From: Pedobacter montanisoli
Lineage (GTDB): Bacteria > Bacteroidota > Bacteroidia > Sphingobacteriales > Sphingobacteriaceae
NCBI RefSeq assembly: GCF_022809115.1
Contig: NZ_JALGBH010000001.1
Location: 62,001-126,000, forward strand
Length of the DNA: 64,000 nt
Reading direction: 5' to 3'
This document shows positions 9,028 through 17,088 of this stretch, piece by piece. The translations under genes and the position numbers were made by a program. How positions within the stretch are numbered: position 1 is the stretch's first letter; every line of letters starts with the position of its first letter. Under the pieces are notes generated by a model. It did no database searches and was not told where the DNA came from. It worked only from the letters and a program-made list of their open reading frames with translations.

Positions 9028-9471
9028 ATGTCAGAAGAAACGCAAACGCCCTCTAACCCTGAATCTAACCCACAAGGGCAATCTCAAGGACAAAATCCTT
9101 ACCCTCCTAATTTTCAGCAACAGCCATTTGGTTACCATTACCAGCCGGCATTACCTAATGCTACCGCTGGACTTATATTAGGTATTTTATCTATTGTAAG
9201 TTGCTGTTGTTACGGAGTTCCGGGAATTATTTTTGCCGTTATTGCTTTGGTTTTAGCCAAAAAAGACAAACAGCTTTTTGCTGTTAATCCCATGTGGTAC
9301 AGCCAAAGTTCTTTCAAGAATTTAAATGCGGGCAGGGTGTGTGCTATTATAGGTTTATCATTAAGCATCTTGTATTTATTATTTTACATATTGTTTATCG
9401 TATTATTTGGGTTTAGGGCAATTAATAACCCTGATGATGTGCAGGATCTTTTAAATTCATTTGACATTTGA
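9028..9471 (+). CDS. CCC-motif (DUF4190-like) membrane protein
   Basis: This 147-residue protein has a Gln/Pro/Asn-rich cytoplasmic N-terminus (about residues 1-40) and two membrane regions. The first contains SIVSCCCYGVPGIIFAVIALVLA with three consecutive cysteines, and the second is VCAIIGLSLSILYLLFYILFIVLFG. This architecture is found in proteins named for the CCC motif. It forms a two-gene operon with the DUF2752 gene, also a small cysteine-bearing membrane protein, so the two may act together. Function is not known. Confidence 0.8.
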   Translation: MSEETQTPSNPESNPQGQSQGQNPYPPNFQQQPFGYHYQPALPNATAGLILGILSIVSCCCYGVPGIIFAVIALVLAKKDKQLFAVNPMWYSQSSFKNLNAGRVCAIIGLSLSILYLLFYILFIVLFGFRAINNPDDVQDLLNSFDI

Positions 9472-9519
9472 TCTTAAAATAGCAGACCGTCAGGTATTTG
9501 TTAATTTACAGACTATTCT

Positions 9520-9549
9520 TTTGCACTCTATTTTGTTTAGTTATCTTTG
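9520..9549 (+). promoter_or_regulatory. Putative promoter of the bacilliredoxin gene
   Basis: TTTG (9520-9523) is followed after 18 nt by TATCTTTG (9542-9549), a close match to the Bacteroidota -33/-7 consensus. The start codon at 9576 is 26 nt downstream of the -7 box. Confidence 0.6.
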
Positions 9550-9575
9550 CAGACTGATAAAAAATTAATACAAGC

Positions 9576-9986
9576 ATGTATCCAGAATATTTAGTTGCAC
9601 CAATGCGTGCCGAGCTAACCAATGTTGGCTTTGAAGAATTAAAAACTGTTGAAGAGGTAGACTCTGCAATTAAAAGTGAAGGTACTGTATTTGTTGTGGT
9701 AAATTCTGTTTGTGGTTGTGCGGCAGCAAATGCACGTCCGGCAGCAAAATTAGCCGCAGCTAATACCAAACATCCCAACAAATTGGTAACTGTATTTGCC
9801 GGAATGGAAAAAGATGCAGTTGACAGAGCTAGATCTTATATGATGCCTTTTCCACCTTCATCGCCTTCTATGGCTTTGTTCAAAGATGGTAAATTGGTTC
9901 ATATGATAGAACGTCACCAGATTGAAGGTCGTCCGGCACAGATGATTGCCGACAGCCTGATTGATGCTTTTGATCAACATTGTTAA
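9576..9986 (+). CDS. BrxA/BrxB family bacilliredoxin
   Basis: This 136-residue protein belongs to the YphP/YqiW family. The redox motif CGC lies in VVNSVCGCAAANARPA at about residues 48-50, with the characteristic RPAAKLAAA helix following. The family has a thioredoxin fold, and in Firmicutes it removes bacillithiol from S-bacillithiolated proteins. Whether this organism makes bacillithiol or uses another thiol cannot be judged here. It is monocistronic with its own promoter and a strong terminator just downstream. Confidence 0.93.
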   Translation: MYPEYLVAPMRAELTNVGFEELKTVEEVDSAIKSEGTVFVVVNSVCGCAAANARPAAKLAAANTKHPNKLVTVFAGMEKDAVDRARSYMMPFPPSSPSMALFKDGKLVHMIERHQIEGRPAQMIADSLIDAFDQHC

Positions 9987-10000
9987 CAGATAAAGAAAAC

Positions 10001-10038
10001 AAAAAAAGGGGCAAAGATTAATCTTTGCCCCTTTTTTT
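10001..10038. terminator. Bidirectional rho-independent terminator
   Basis: The stem AAAAAAAGGGGCAAAGATT pairs perfectly with AATCTTTGCCCCTTTTTTT with almost no loop, and both strands end in a T-run. It lies between the convergent bacilliredoxin gene (ends 9986) and the hydrolase gene (ends 10044), so it probably stops both. Confidence 0.93.
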
Positions 10039-10043
10039 ATGGA

Positions 10044-11027
10044 TTATGGTTTGGCTTTACTCAGATGTGCTAGAAAGAACCTGATTACTTCGAGATTAAT
10101 TTCTGAAGTAGTCCAATGCCCTACTTTTTCATAGGTCTTAAATTTTGCGCCTACGCCTTCCTGTTCGTAAATGCTTTGGCAGTTTTTGTACCTACTTTGC
10201 ACATCACTACCTAAAAAGATATTGATCAGATCTTGCTCTTTCTTATTGTAAGCATCGTCATATTTAACAGCATCATTATCATCTAATGCGCCCATATAAA
10301 TGAACTGAGAAATAGCTTTATAGGTTTTCTCATCAAAATCATAGCCGGCTATTTTCTTAAAATCAGCTAGTCCTAAAGGATAGGCAAACTTCTGACCCTT
10401 ATAAGTTTTTAAAGGGAGCATCAGTTCTCCGTTAAATCCACCCATGGCAGCAGCTTTGATCAGTTGCGGATGCAAATACAAAAAGCGGTTGGTAAATGTG
10501 CCCGATGCCGAAAAGCCATTCATAAATACTTTATCTTCTACCTGAATATCCATCTGTTTTAATCTTTCTTTAGCATCAGCTATCATGGCTACCAGCTGTA
10601 AGTCGAGGCGTTTCAAATCTGTTGCTTTTTCCAGCATTACATCCCTATCTAAAGCATGACTGTAAACCAGAGGTTTTGATTCCAATCGCGGAAATACAGG
10701 CACCAATAAGGGCACTTTAATTTCTGTTGAAATGTTATTACCTATAGAGCTTATTGCAGCCTGAGCTATAGCACTTTTACGATGATCTTCTATGTTATCG
10801 CTTAGTTTGCCTGTATTGTTGGGTTCTACTAAAAGACAATTCAGTTTTTCTTTATTTAAGCCTTTGGGTACAAAAAGTATATAAGCATTATTAAATCCTT
10901 TTTTCGGATTGGCCTCAACAATAACCAAGCTGTCTTTACGAAATATGCTGTTTTTCAATTGTTCCTGTGCGCTTGCAAAGAGAGGCAACAACAGCACAAG
11001 AAGTACGTTAATCTGTTTCATTTTCAT
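10044..11027 (-). CDS. Secreted alpha/beta-hydrolase-fold protein
   Basis: The start chosen (11027, MKMKQINVLL) gives 327 residues and a typical signal peptide ending in FASAQ. An upstream in-frame ATG at 11069 would add 14 residues ahead of it and is less likely. The mature protein has the nucleophile elbow GFSASGTF in the order expected for an alpha/beta hydrolase or esterase D-like protein, and HWTTSE near the C-terminus could supply the catalytic His. A regular acid residue is not obvious. The natural substrate is unknown. Confidence 0.7.
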   Translation of the reverse strand: MKMKQINVLLVLLLPLFASAQEQLKNSIFRKDSLVIVEANPKKGFNNAYILFVPKGLNKEKLNCLLVEPNNTGKLSDNIEDHRKSAIAQAAISSIGNNISTEIKVPLLVPVFPRLESKPLVYSHALDRDVMLEKATDLKRLDLQLVAMIADAKERLKQMDIQVEDKVFMNGFSASGTFTNRFLYLHPQLIKAAAMGGFNGELMLPLKTYKGQKFAYPLGLADFKKIAGYDFDEKTYKAISQFIYMGALDDNDAVKYDDAYNKKEQDLINIFLGSDVQSRYKNCQSIYEQEGVGAKFKTYEKVGHWTTSEINLEVIRFFLAHLSKAKP

Positions 11028-11215
11028 GTATGTTAGGTTTATTAAGTATTGGATTTCAAACTGGTACATTTATTACAAACAATCTGATTAATTATAGATG
11101 AGATCAAACTATTTTATTGCTGTTCTGCAGAGATAGTATGGCTTGCCATTTCGATTTATTAAAATCTGATTACATTTTTAAGCTGTCATAAAGGTATTTT
11201 TGAACTGTAAAATAG

Positions 11216-11743
11216 ATGAACGGCATGGAGCAAATAACGATTAGGCAGGCAAGTATAAATGACCTGGAATTATTGCAGGAAATTGGCAGACAGACTTTTT
11301 CTGAAACTTTTTCGGCAGAAAACTCTGCAGAGAATATGACTAAATATTTAGAAGAAAGCTTTGCAGCTAACAAACTAGGTGCTGAACTGAACAATAAGGA
11401 TTCATATTTCTATTTTGCTGTATTTGACCACAGGGTTATCGGATATTTAAAACTCAATACCGGACAATCGCAAACCGAAGCCCAAGTCGATAAAGCACTC
11501 GAAATTGAACGCATTTATGTTTTACAAGAGTTTCATGGCAAAAAAGTGGGGCAATTACTTTATGATAAAGCGATGGAAGTTGCGAGCCAGATCAATGCTT
11601 CTTATGTGTGGCTTGGGGTGTGGGAACAAAATCTGAGAGCGCTTAAGTTTTACATGAAAAATGGTTTTGTTGAATTTGACAAGCATATTTTTAGGTTAGG
11701 CAATGAAAAGCAGACAGATCTTATGATGAAAAAAGTGATGTAA
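11216..11743 (+). CDS. GNAT family N-acetyltransferase
   Basis: This 175-residue protein has the GNAT layout: N-terminal ITIRQASINDLELLQEIG, central AVFDHRVIGYLKL, the acetyl-CoA loop region IERIYVLQEFHGKKVGQLLYDKAME (the usual Q/R-X-X-G-X-G/A is seen as HGKKVG), and the C-terminal WLGVWEQNLRALKFYMKNGF. It acetylates an amine on a small molecule or protein with acetyl-CoA; the substrate is not inferable. A second ATG at 11225 is an equally good start. It converges on the hydrolase gene ending at 11777. Confidence 0.88.
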   Translation: MNGMEQITIRQASINDLELLQEIGRQTFSETFSAENSAENMTKYLEESFAANKLGAELNNKDSYFYFAVFDHRVIGYLKLNTGQSQTEAQVDKALEIERIYVLQEFHGKKVGQLLYDKAMEVASQINASYVWLGVWEQNLRALKFYMKNGFVEFDKHIFRLGNEKQTDLMMKKVM

Positions 11744-11747
11744 TTGA

Positions 11748-11775
11748 CTGTAGCATTTCATTGCTTCTGCTACAG
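11748..11775. terminator. Stem-loop between convergent genes
   Basis: CTGTAGCA (11748-11755) pairs with TGCTACAG (11768-11775) across a 12-base loop. It sits exactly between the stop codons at 11743 and 11777. The T-run is weak on both strands, so terminator function is only probable. Confidence 0.45.
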
Positions 11776-11776
11776 A

Positions 11777-12655
11777 TTATTTATCCAGAAAATTCTCGAT
11801 AATCGGCACTATAAAATCGGTGTTTTTATAACCAGGCTTTAGCGTGGTAATCTCACCTATGTATTCGCCATGTCCACCCGGTACAATAACCAATTTGCTT
11901 TGGGGTACCAATCTCGACATAGCGACAATATGTTCTGGTAAAGCCACATCTTCATTACCATTAATAAACATGACCTGCGATTTAATGGCTTTTAATTGCT
12001 CATCTGGAAAATCTTTGAAATTGTTCATCCTTGCTTCACATTTCAAATTCATGTTCATAAGCTTGCTGCTGTCAGGATTTACCGCCATAAAGGCATCTTT
12101 ATAAGGTTGCGGCATTTGCGCAAATGTTGCATTTTTCATGAACTCCCAAAACTGCGGAAAAGTTCCATCTCGCTTCAATAATACGGATGCAGCAATGATC
12201 TTACCTGATATTTCTGGGTGTCTTATAGCCATTTGTATCGCCGTCATTCCGCCATTGCTAAAACCAAATATATCTCCTTTAGCAATACCCAGATTTTTCA
12301 TCAGTACTGCAACATCATCTGCATCCTGCTCAAAAGAGATCGGAGTATTTCTGTCGCCTGTACGTCCGTGAGCTTGGAGCTCAACACAAATAAGCTGCCT
12401 GTGTAAAGCAAGCATGGGCATTACCCTGCCAAATGTAGTTTGTATTGTAGAACCTCCGCCATGAAGGAGCACAAGCGGATGCCCCTTTCCATAAATCTCA
12501 TAATACATTTTAATGCCATTAACTTCCGAATAACCTTTGCGGGGACTAAGGATCCGATTTGTTTTTGCTTTCATCTGATCGTGCTTAACTTGTGATCTAA
12601 CTGTAGCCATACACCACAACAATATTGCCATAGTGCAAACAACTATTTTTTTCAT
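11777..12655 (-). CDS. Alpha/beta hydrolase, exported
   Basis: This 292-residue protein has an N-terminal signal segment and a typical alpha/beta hydrolase core. The oxyanion-hole motif is LVLLHGGGST, the nucleophile elbow is DIFGFSNGGMTA (Ser in GFSNGG), and the late His lies in VPGGHGEYIGE. FINGNEDVALPE probably supplies the acid. It is the last gene of an ArsR-SRPBCC-hydrolase operon (10 nt after the SRPBCC stop), so it is probably de-repressed with them. The substrate is unknown. Confidence 0.88.
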   Translation of the reverse strand: MKKIVVCTMAILLWCMATVRSQVKHDQMKAKTNRILSPRKGYSEVNGIKMYYEIYGKGHPLVLLHGGGSTIQTTFGRVMPMLALHRQLICVELQAHGRTGDRNTPISFEQDADDVAVLMKNLGIAKGDIFGFSNGGMTAIQMAIRHPEISGKIIAASVLLKRDGTFPQFWEFMKNATFAQMPQPYKDAFMAVNPDSSKLMNMNLKCEARMNNFKDFPDEQLKAIKSQVMFINGNEDVALPEHIVAMSRLVPQSKLVIVPGGHGEYIGEITTLKPGYKNTDFIVPIIENFLDK

Positions 12656-12665
12656 ATGCCTAGTT

Positions 12666-13148
12666 TTAATCCAAAATTGTTCTCATATGATTGAGCATTT
12701 GCAACCAGCTTGGATATGCGCCCGTTCTTTGAGCCAGTTCCTGCGAAACCGTCTGTCTTAACTGCAATTTCGTTTTTCCATTTTCTTCTGTAAAAGTTAC
12801 CGTAACCAAGGTTGCACCCGGCCAGTTCGGATCCATTCCTATAGTGGCAGGATCAATAGGCTCACCATTCTCATCGGCATTAACCAAAGTAAATACAAGT
12901 TTTGTATAAGGTGCTACCTCTTTATATTCGCCTATGCACCAGCAATCGCCAAACTGCGGATTGGAAATGCAGGAATGAAATTGTCCACCTGTTTTAACTT
13001 CAATTTTTTTAAAATGAATACTGCAACCATCGGGCGCATACCATTGTATTAATTTTTCAGGATTGGTCCATGCGCTGAAAACTCTTTCAGGGCTTGCATT
13101 AAAGGTTTCTTCTATAAAAACCTCTTTTTTATTTACACCATTTTCCAT
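12666..13148 (-). CDS. SRPBCC (AHSA1-like) domain protein
   Basis: This 160-residue protein has a START/Bet v1-like SRPBCC fold of the AHSA1 type: IEETFNASPERVFSAWTNPEKLIQWYAPDGCS at the N-terminus, then WCIGEYKEVAPYTKLVFT and GATLVTVTFTEENGKTKLQLRQ. Such proteins are very often encoded right after an ArsR-type regulator, as here (17-nt gap). They bind hydrophobic ligands, but no specific ligand is known for this subgroup. Confidence 0.92.
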   Translation of the reverse strand: MENGVNKKEVFIEETFNASPERVFSAWTNPEKLIQWYAPDGCSIHFKKIEVKTGGQFHSCISNPQFGDCWCIGEYKEVAPYTKLVFTLVNADENGEPIDPATIGMDPNWPGATLVTVTFTEENGKTKLQLRQTVSQELAQRTGAYPSWLQMLNHMRTILD

Positions 13149-13165
13149 TTTATTCTTTTTATCTG

Positions 13166-13519
13166 TTAATATTCTTTTTTATCACTATTCATGTGCTTCG
13201 CTTGTATTTCTTCCTGTTCTACAAATTGTTTCAGGGCATTTAATCTTCCTTTCCATAATTTGTGATACTGCTCAACCCACTCATGCACTTCGTTCAGTTT
13301 TTCAAGTTTAGCTTCGCATAAACGCTCTCTACCTGATTGTTTAATATTGAGCAAACCACATTCTGAAAGAATTTTAAGGTGCAGAGAAACAGCCTGACGG
13401 CTTACCTCAAATTGCTCTGCAATAGTATTAACATTAACGGGTTCTTTGGCAATCATTCCTATAATTGCCCTTCTGGTAGGATCGGCTATGGCCTGAAAAA
13501 CATCTCTGCGTGCTTCCAT
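13166..13519 (-). CDS. ArsR-family winged-helix transcriptional repressor
   Basis: I take the ATG at 13519 (MEARRDVFQAIADPTRRAI, 117 residues). The frame also permits a TTG three codons upstream, but that codon overlaps the operator. The HTH region is PVNVNTIAEQFEVSRQAVSLHLKILSECGLL, typical ArsR/SmtB. No metal-binding CXC motif is seen, so it resembles the ligand-type ArsR proteins paired with SRPBCC genes. It heads an operon with SRPBCC and hydrolase genes. Two near-identical inverted repeats flank its -7 box, strongly suggesting autoregulation. Confidence 0.93.
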   Translation of the reverse strand: MEARRDVFQAIADPTRRAIIGMIAKEPVNVNTIAEQFEVSRQAVSLHLKILSECGLLNIKQSGRERLCEAKLEKLNEVHEWVEQYHKLWKGRLNALKQFVEQEEIQAKHMNSDKKEY

Positions 13520-13524
13520 ATTAT

Positions 13525-13570
13525 GCAAGTATTTGCTTGCAAATATAAAAGCAAGTATTTACTTGCGCAA
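13525..13570 (-). promoter_or_regulatory. Promoter and paired ArsR operators
   Basis: Two 16-bp inverted repeats, GCAAGTATTTGCTTGC (13525-13540) and GCAAGTATTTACTTGC (13551-13566), lie just upstream of the arsR ATG. On the minus strand the -7 box TATATTTG (complement of 13540-13547) falls between them, and a TTG -33 element (complement of 13568-13570) lies 20 nt upstream of it. Repressor binding to either repeat would block the promoter. The first repeat begins only 6 nt from the ATG, implying a very short leader. Confidence 0.8.
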
Positions 13571-13609
13571 TTATTTTTTAATTTTTTTTCTGAAAGAAGT
13601 TTTAGCAGG

Positions 13610-13981
13610 CTAGTTCGCTTTCAATTCTATTACTCCTGTCTGGTATAAATTGATGGCTTTTTGTATAATGGCCTGAATGCTAGTTAAAGGTAAATCCTCA
13701 TTGGGATCAAACAACCATATTTTCATTCGTGAACGCTTTTCTTGAACCAAGAATATTTCTTCAAAATGCTTTCCTTCAACTATGCCAATATAAGGTTGAC
13801 GATATTTTTTATGTACCCACAAGTAGCAGAACATTTTTCCTTTATAGCTGAAAAAAGGCATTCCGTATTTCAAGGATGCTGAAATGTTTTGATCTTGATT
13901 GAGTATAATACTACGAAGTGCCAGCAGACAGCTTTTTATGGGCTCTTCATGTTGTTCATAAAAGTTTTCTAATGCATTCAT
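13610..13981 (-). CDS. DUF1801 (YdhG-like) domain protein
   Basis: This 123-residue protein fits the YdhG/DUF1801 family: PIKSCLLALRSIILNQDQNISASLKYGMPFFSYKGKMFCYLWVH with the characteristic KYGMPFF, and a C-terminal helix for a small alpha/beta fold related to frataxin-like shapes. The biochemical role of the family is not established. It is monocistronic. Confidence 0.82.
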   Translation of the reverse strand: MNALENFYEQHEEPIKSCLLALRSIILNQDQNISASLKYGMPFFSYKGKMFCYLWVHKKYRQPYIGIVEGKHFEEIFLVQEKRSRMKIWLFDPNEDLPLTSIQAIIQKAINLYQTGVIELKAN

Positions 13982-14063
13982 CTTCGAACAAATTTAGTAG
14001 GAGGCTCGAACAAGCTTCCCTTCCTTAAAGGCCGTTTTTTATACTATTATTTTGTCAATCAAA

Positions 14064-14612
14064 TTATTTTTTTGCTCTCTTTTGTTCAAACTCCGTCTTT
14101 AATATTTTGTACCAATTATGTGGAGTTCCTTCAAAATCAAATTCCTCAATAAAGTGTAAGCCTACTTTCTTTAAGATTTTATTTGAGCCTTCATTAGCAA
14201 CATCAGCCAGTGCATAAACTTCATTAAGCCCCAGCTCATCAAAAGCATATTTCAGTGATGCCAATGCTGTTTCTGTTGCAATACCTTGCCCCCAATGTTT
14301 CTTTCTCAACCGGTAACCCAGATCGTAAAAATTGATGTGATGATTGATTTCGTCTTTAATGTATTTCAATCCAGTCCAACCTATAAATTCATGGGTGCTT
14401 TTATCAATAACAGCCCAACGGCCTATTCCATTATCTGTATATTGCTGCCTGATAAAACTGATCATCTCAGCAGCCTGCTTTTTATCTGTTACAGGTTTAT
14501 TTCCCAAATATTTGTGTACTTCGGGATCTGAATCCAAGTCATACATTCCTTCAAGATCTTCGGGAATTATTTCTCTTAAGATGCACCTTTCTGTTTCTGC
14601 AAAAATTTTCAT
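14064..14612 (-). CDS. GNAT acetyltransferase, RimJ/RimL type
   Basis: This 182-residue protein has the RimJ/RimL (Acetyltransf_3) features: ETERCILREIIPEDLEGMYDLDSDPEVHKYLG at the N-terminus, FIGWTGLKYI in the middle, then DLGYRLRKKHWGQGIATETALASLKYAF with the acetyl-CoA loop KKHWGQGIA, and ANEGSNKILKKVGLHF. The target (ribosomal protein N-terminus, antibiotic or metabolite) cannot be told. It lies 15 nt after cdaA on the same strand and might be co-transcribed with it. Confidence 0.9.
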   Translation of the reverse strand: MKIFAETERCILREIIPEDLEGMYDLDSDPEVHKYLGNKPVTDKKQAAEMISFIRQQYTDNGIGRWAVIDKSTHEFIGWTGLKYIKDEINHHINFYDLGYRLRKKHWGQGIATETALASLKYAFDELGLNEVYALADVANEGSNKILKKVGLHFIEEFDFEGTPHNWYKILKTEFEQKRAKK

Positions 14613-14627
14613 GTGTATGCTAATCGA

Positions 14628-15419
14628 CTAGAAATCTTTATTGAGCAATTTTTCGAGCTCACCAAATGAAACGTTCATGCGTACGCGTCCTTGTTTGGCA
14701 TAAGCGATTTCGCCGGTTTCTTCAGAAACAATCACAGCTACCGCATCGCTCAATTCTGATACACCTATACCTGCCCTGTGTCTTAAACCAAATTGTGGCG
14801 GCAGTTTATCGTTATCGGTAAGTGGTAAAATACAGCTTGCACTTTTGATCTTGTTCTCCGAAATAACTACTGCTCCATCGTGCAGCGGGCTATGTTTTTG
14901 AAATATACTTTCTAACAATCGCTTAGAAATCTTACCGTCTATGACCTCGCAGCTATTGGTAAAAAACTCTTCATCATAATATTTCACAAACACAATCAAA
15001 GCTCCTGTACGGGTCTTTTTCATGGTTTTACAGGCATCAATGATCGGCTTAATCCTTAACAGGTTGTCACGTTCTATATCTTTACTTCCAAATAAGCGGC
15101 CCCACCAGGCTTTATTCTTCTGCAAGAAAGTGCTTTTACCTATATGGAGCAAAAACCGCCTTATTTCGGGTTGAAATATAATCACCAGCGCAATAATACC
15201 CACACTCATAAACTTGCTGATAATAGCTGTGAGCAGGTTCATATGCAGGCTACTAACTACGTAATAAGCTATGAGAATGATGAACATTCCCAGTATCAGG
15301 TTTACAGCCAGCGTGTTGCGCACAAGGCTGTAAATGTAGTATACCAGAATAGCCACCAGCACAATATCAATGGCATCGAGCCAGTTGAATTTTAAGAAAT
15401 CGAAATCAAGGCCTTTCAT
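14628..15419 (-). CDS. cdaA: Diadenylate cyclase CdaA
   Basis: CdaA joins two ATP molecules into cyclic di-AMP, a second messenger tied to osmotic and cell-wall homeostasis. This 263-residue protein has three N-terminal membrane helices (about residues 15-85) and a DisA_N catalytic domain with the diagnostic DGA (181-183 in LHDGAVVI) and RHR (213-215 in GLRHRAGIGVSE). It lies downstream of folP, separated by 210 nt that contain a half repeat and a GGTTAACT-type simple repeat. No cdaR-like YbbR gene is adjacent. Confidence 0.94.
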   Translation of the reverse strand: MKGLDFDFLKFNWLDAIDIVLVAILVYYIYSLVRNTLAVNLILGMFIILIAYYVVSSLHMNLLTAIISKFMSVGIIALVIIFQPEIRRFLLHIGKSTFLQKNKAWWGRLFGSKDIERDNLLRIKPIIDACKTMKKTRTGALIVFVKYYDEEFFTNSCEVIDGKISKRLLESIFQKHSPLHDGAVVISENKIKSASCILPLTDNDKLPPQFGLRHRAGIGVSELSDAVAVIVSEETGEIAYAKQGRVRMNVSFGELEKLLNKDF

Positions 15420-15464
15420 TTGTTTTACAAGATAGGGAAAATTAGGTTAACTGTAGGTAGTGTT

Positions 15465-15526
15465 TAATTGGTTAGTTAGTTGGTTGGTTAATTAGTTAAT
15501 TGGTTAACTGGTTAACTGGTTAACTG
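15465..15526. repeat. Low-complexity TTGGTTA/GGTTAACT repeat
   Basis: About 60 bp consist of variants of GGTTAGTTAGTTGG and then near-perfect GGTTAACT octamers. Such runs can vary in length by slippage. It lies between folP and cdaA. Confidence 0.85.
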
Positions 15527-15556
15527 TAGGATAGCTTTCTAAACATTGATTACAAT

Positions 15557-15585
15557 AGACCCTGAAATAAATTCAGGGTGACGAC
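15557..15585. repeat. Half-copy of the dispersed CCTGAA hairpin repeat
   Basis: ACCCTGAA (15559-15566) pairs with TTCAGGGT (15572-15579), followed by GACGA. It equals one hairpin half of the composite elements at 376 and 42050. It lies about 45 nt downstream of the folP stop codon. Confidence 0.8.
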
Positions 15586-15629
15586 GAGTTCAAGATACAA
15601 CTAGAATTAATGTCTTGAGCAATTAAACT

Positions 15630-16484
15630 TTATTTACAGTATTCTATCAATCTCACACACTCTACCGCCTCTTTTACATCGTGCACTCTTAATATATTCG
15701 CTCCTTTTAGTAAAGCTACTGTATTCAATACGGATGTTCCGTTCAGGGCTTCTTCAGGTTTTATATTCAATAGTTTACAGATCATGGATTTTCTGGATAC
15801 GCCCACCAATATAGGTAACTCAAGTACTGATAAAGCTTCCATGTTTTTTAACAATTCATAATTGTGTTCCAGCGTTTTAGCGAAACCAAAACCCGGATCT
15901 ATGATCATGTCTTTTACACCCTGCTTTTTCAAAACATCGACCTTTTCTAAAAAGTAACTCAACACTTCTTCTGTAAGATTGTTGTAAACCGGATCTTGCT
16001 GCATGTTTTGTGGTGTGCCTTTCATGTGCATCATGATATAAGGTACGCCCAGCTTAGCTACAGTGGCAAACATTTGATCATCCAGATTACCGGCAGCAAT
16101 ATCATTAATGATGTGCGCTCCTGCATTGATGGCTTTTTCGGCAACATCTGCTCTGAAAGTATCTATAGAAATAAGTGCATTAGGGAATTGCTTGTTTATT
16201 TCTTCTACCGCAGGCAGCAAACGATCCGTTTCTTCCTGGCTGCTGATATTTAATGCGCCCGGTCTGGAAGAATAAGCGCCCAAATCGATAAATGCAGCGC
16301 CTTCTTTGATAAAGTTTTCTACCTTTAAAAGGAGTTCATCTTTTACATTAACCCTACTGCTGCCATAAAACGAATCGGGCGTTAAATTGATAATTGCCAT
16401 TACCTGTGGCTGACTCAGATCAACGAGCCTACCTTTGCAGTTAAGTGTTAATTTTCGGTTTAAAAATGTATCTTTAGCCATCAT
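15630..16484 (-). CDS. folP: Dihydropteroate synthase
   Basis: FolP joins 6-hydroxymethyl-dihydropterin pyrophosphate to p-aminobenzoate to form dihydropteroate in folate synthesis. Motifs are clear: VMAIINLTPDSFY, AAFIDLGAYSSRPGA (usual DIGGQSTRPGA, here a variant), NALISIDTFRADVAEKA, INDIAAG, MIIDPGFGFAKT and LPILVGVSRKSMI. I start at the ATG at 16484 (another follows at 16481); a TTG five codons upstream is possible but less likely. A TAACTTTG -7-like box (complement of 16497-16504) lies 12 nt upstream. It diverges from the DUF1599 gene. Confidence 0.95.
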   Translation of the reverse strand: MMAKDTFLNRKLTLNCKGRLVDLSQPQVMAIINLTPDSFYGSSRVNVKDELLLKVENFIKEGAAFIDLGAYSSRPGALNISSQEETDRLLPAVEEINKQFPNALISIDTFRADVAEKAINAGAHIINDIAAGNLDDQMFATVAKLGVPYIMMHMKGTPQNMQQDPVYNNLTEEVLSYFLEKVDVLKKQGVKDMIIDPGFGFAKTLEHNYELLKNMEALSVLELPILVGVSRKSMICKLLNIKPEEALNGTSVLNTVALLKGANILRVHDVKEAVECVRLIEYCK

Positions 16485-16530
16485 TAAATAAAAAAACAAA
16501 GTTAAAGTTACTCGTTAAAATTTTAGCATT

Positions 16531-17076
16531 TTGGCATCAAATACATCATTAGAATTCGATAAGGTTATTGCGGTATGTAAATCGCTGTTTTTAAAAAAGA
16601 CCAAAGATTATGGTACTGCCTGGCGCATTTTACGTCCGGCTTCTATTACCGACCAGATTTTTATTAAAGCGCAACGTATCAGAACTTTAGAAGAGAAAAA
16701 GGTTTCGAAAGTGGGTGAAGATATCGGTTCTGAATATATCGGTATTGTGAATTATTGTATCATGGCCATCTTACAGCTCGAATTAAGTGAAAATGATCCG
16801 ACCGATCTGCCTGTAAATATTGCTGAGCAATATTACGATGACAAGGTTAACGAAACCAAAGATCTAATGTTTGCCAAAAACCACGATTATGGTGAAGCTT
16901 GGCGTGATATGCGTATCAGTTCTTTAACTGACCTGATCTTAATGAAAATCTTACGCGTAAAGCAAATAGAGGATAATGAGGGTAAAACCCTGGCTTCTGA
17001 AGGTATTAAGGCCAATTATCAGGATATGCTCAATTATTCGGTATTTGCTTTGATTAAATTAGATGTAGGTTCTTAA
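16531..17076 (+). CDS. DUF1599 domain protein with internal duplication
   Basis: This 181-residue protein contains two copies of the DUF1599 unit: KTKDYGTAWRILRPASITDQIFIKAQRI (from about residue 22) and KNHDYGEAWRDMRISSLTDLILMKILRV (from about residue 116). No ATG is available upstream of the conserved region. The frame is closed at 16516-16518, so translation must begin at TTG 16531 or the ATT just before. The family is conserved in Bacteroidota and of unknown function; its conserved D-Y-G...W motif suggests nucleotide-related chemistry, but that is speculative. It heads an operon running to aroK. Confidence 0.88.
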   Translation: MASNTSLEFDKVIAVCKSLFLKKTKDYGTAWRILRPASITDQIFIKAQRIRTLEEKKVSKVGEDIGSEYIGIVNYCIMAILQLELSENDPTDLPVNIAEQYYDDKVNETKDLMFAKNHDYGEAWRDMRISSLTDLILMKILRVKQIEDNEGKTLASEGIKANYQDMLNYSVFALIKLDVGS

Positions 17077-17088
17077 TTCATTGTTGTA

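Noticed and set aside
10909..11091. Plus-strand small frame before the GNAT gene
   Set aside because: It overlaps the start of the secreted hydrolase on the other strand and has no signal or domain.
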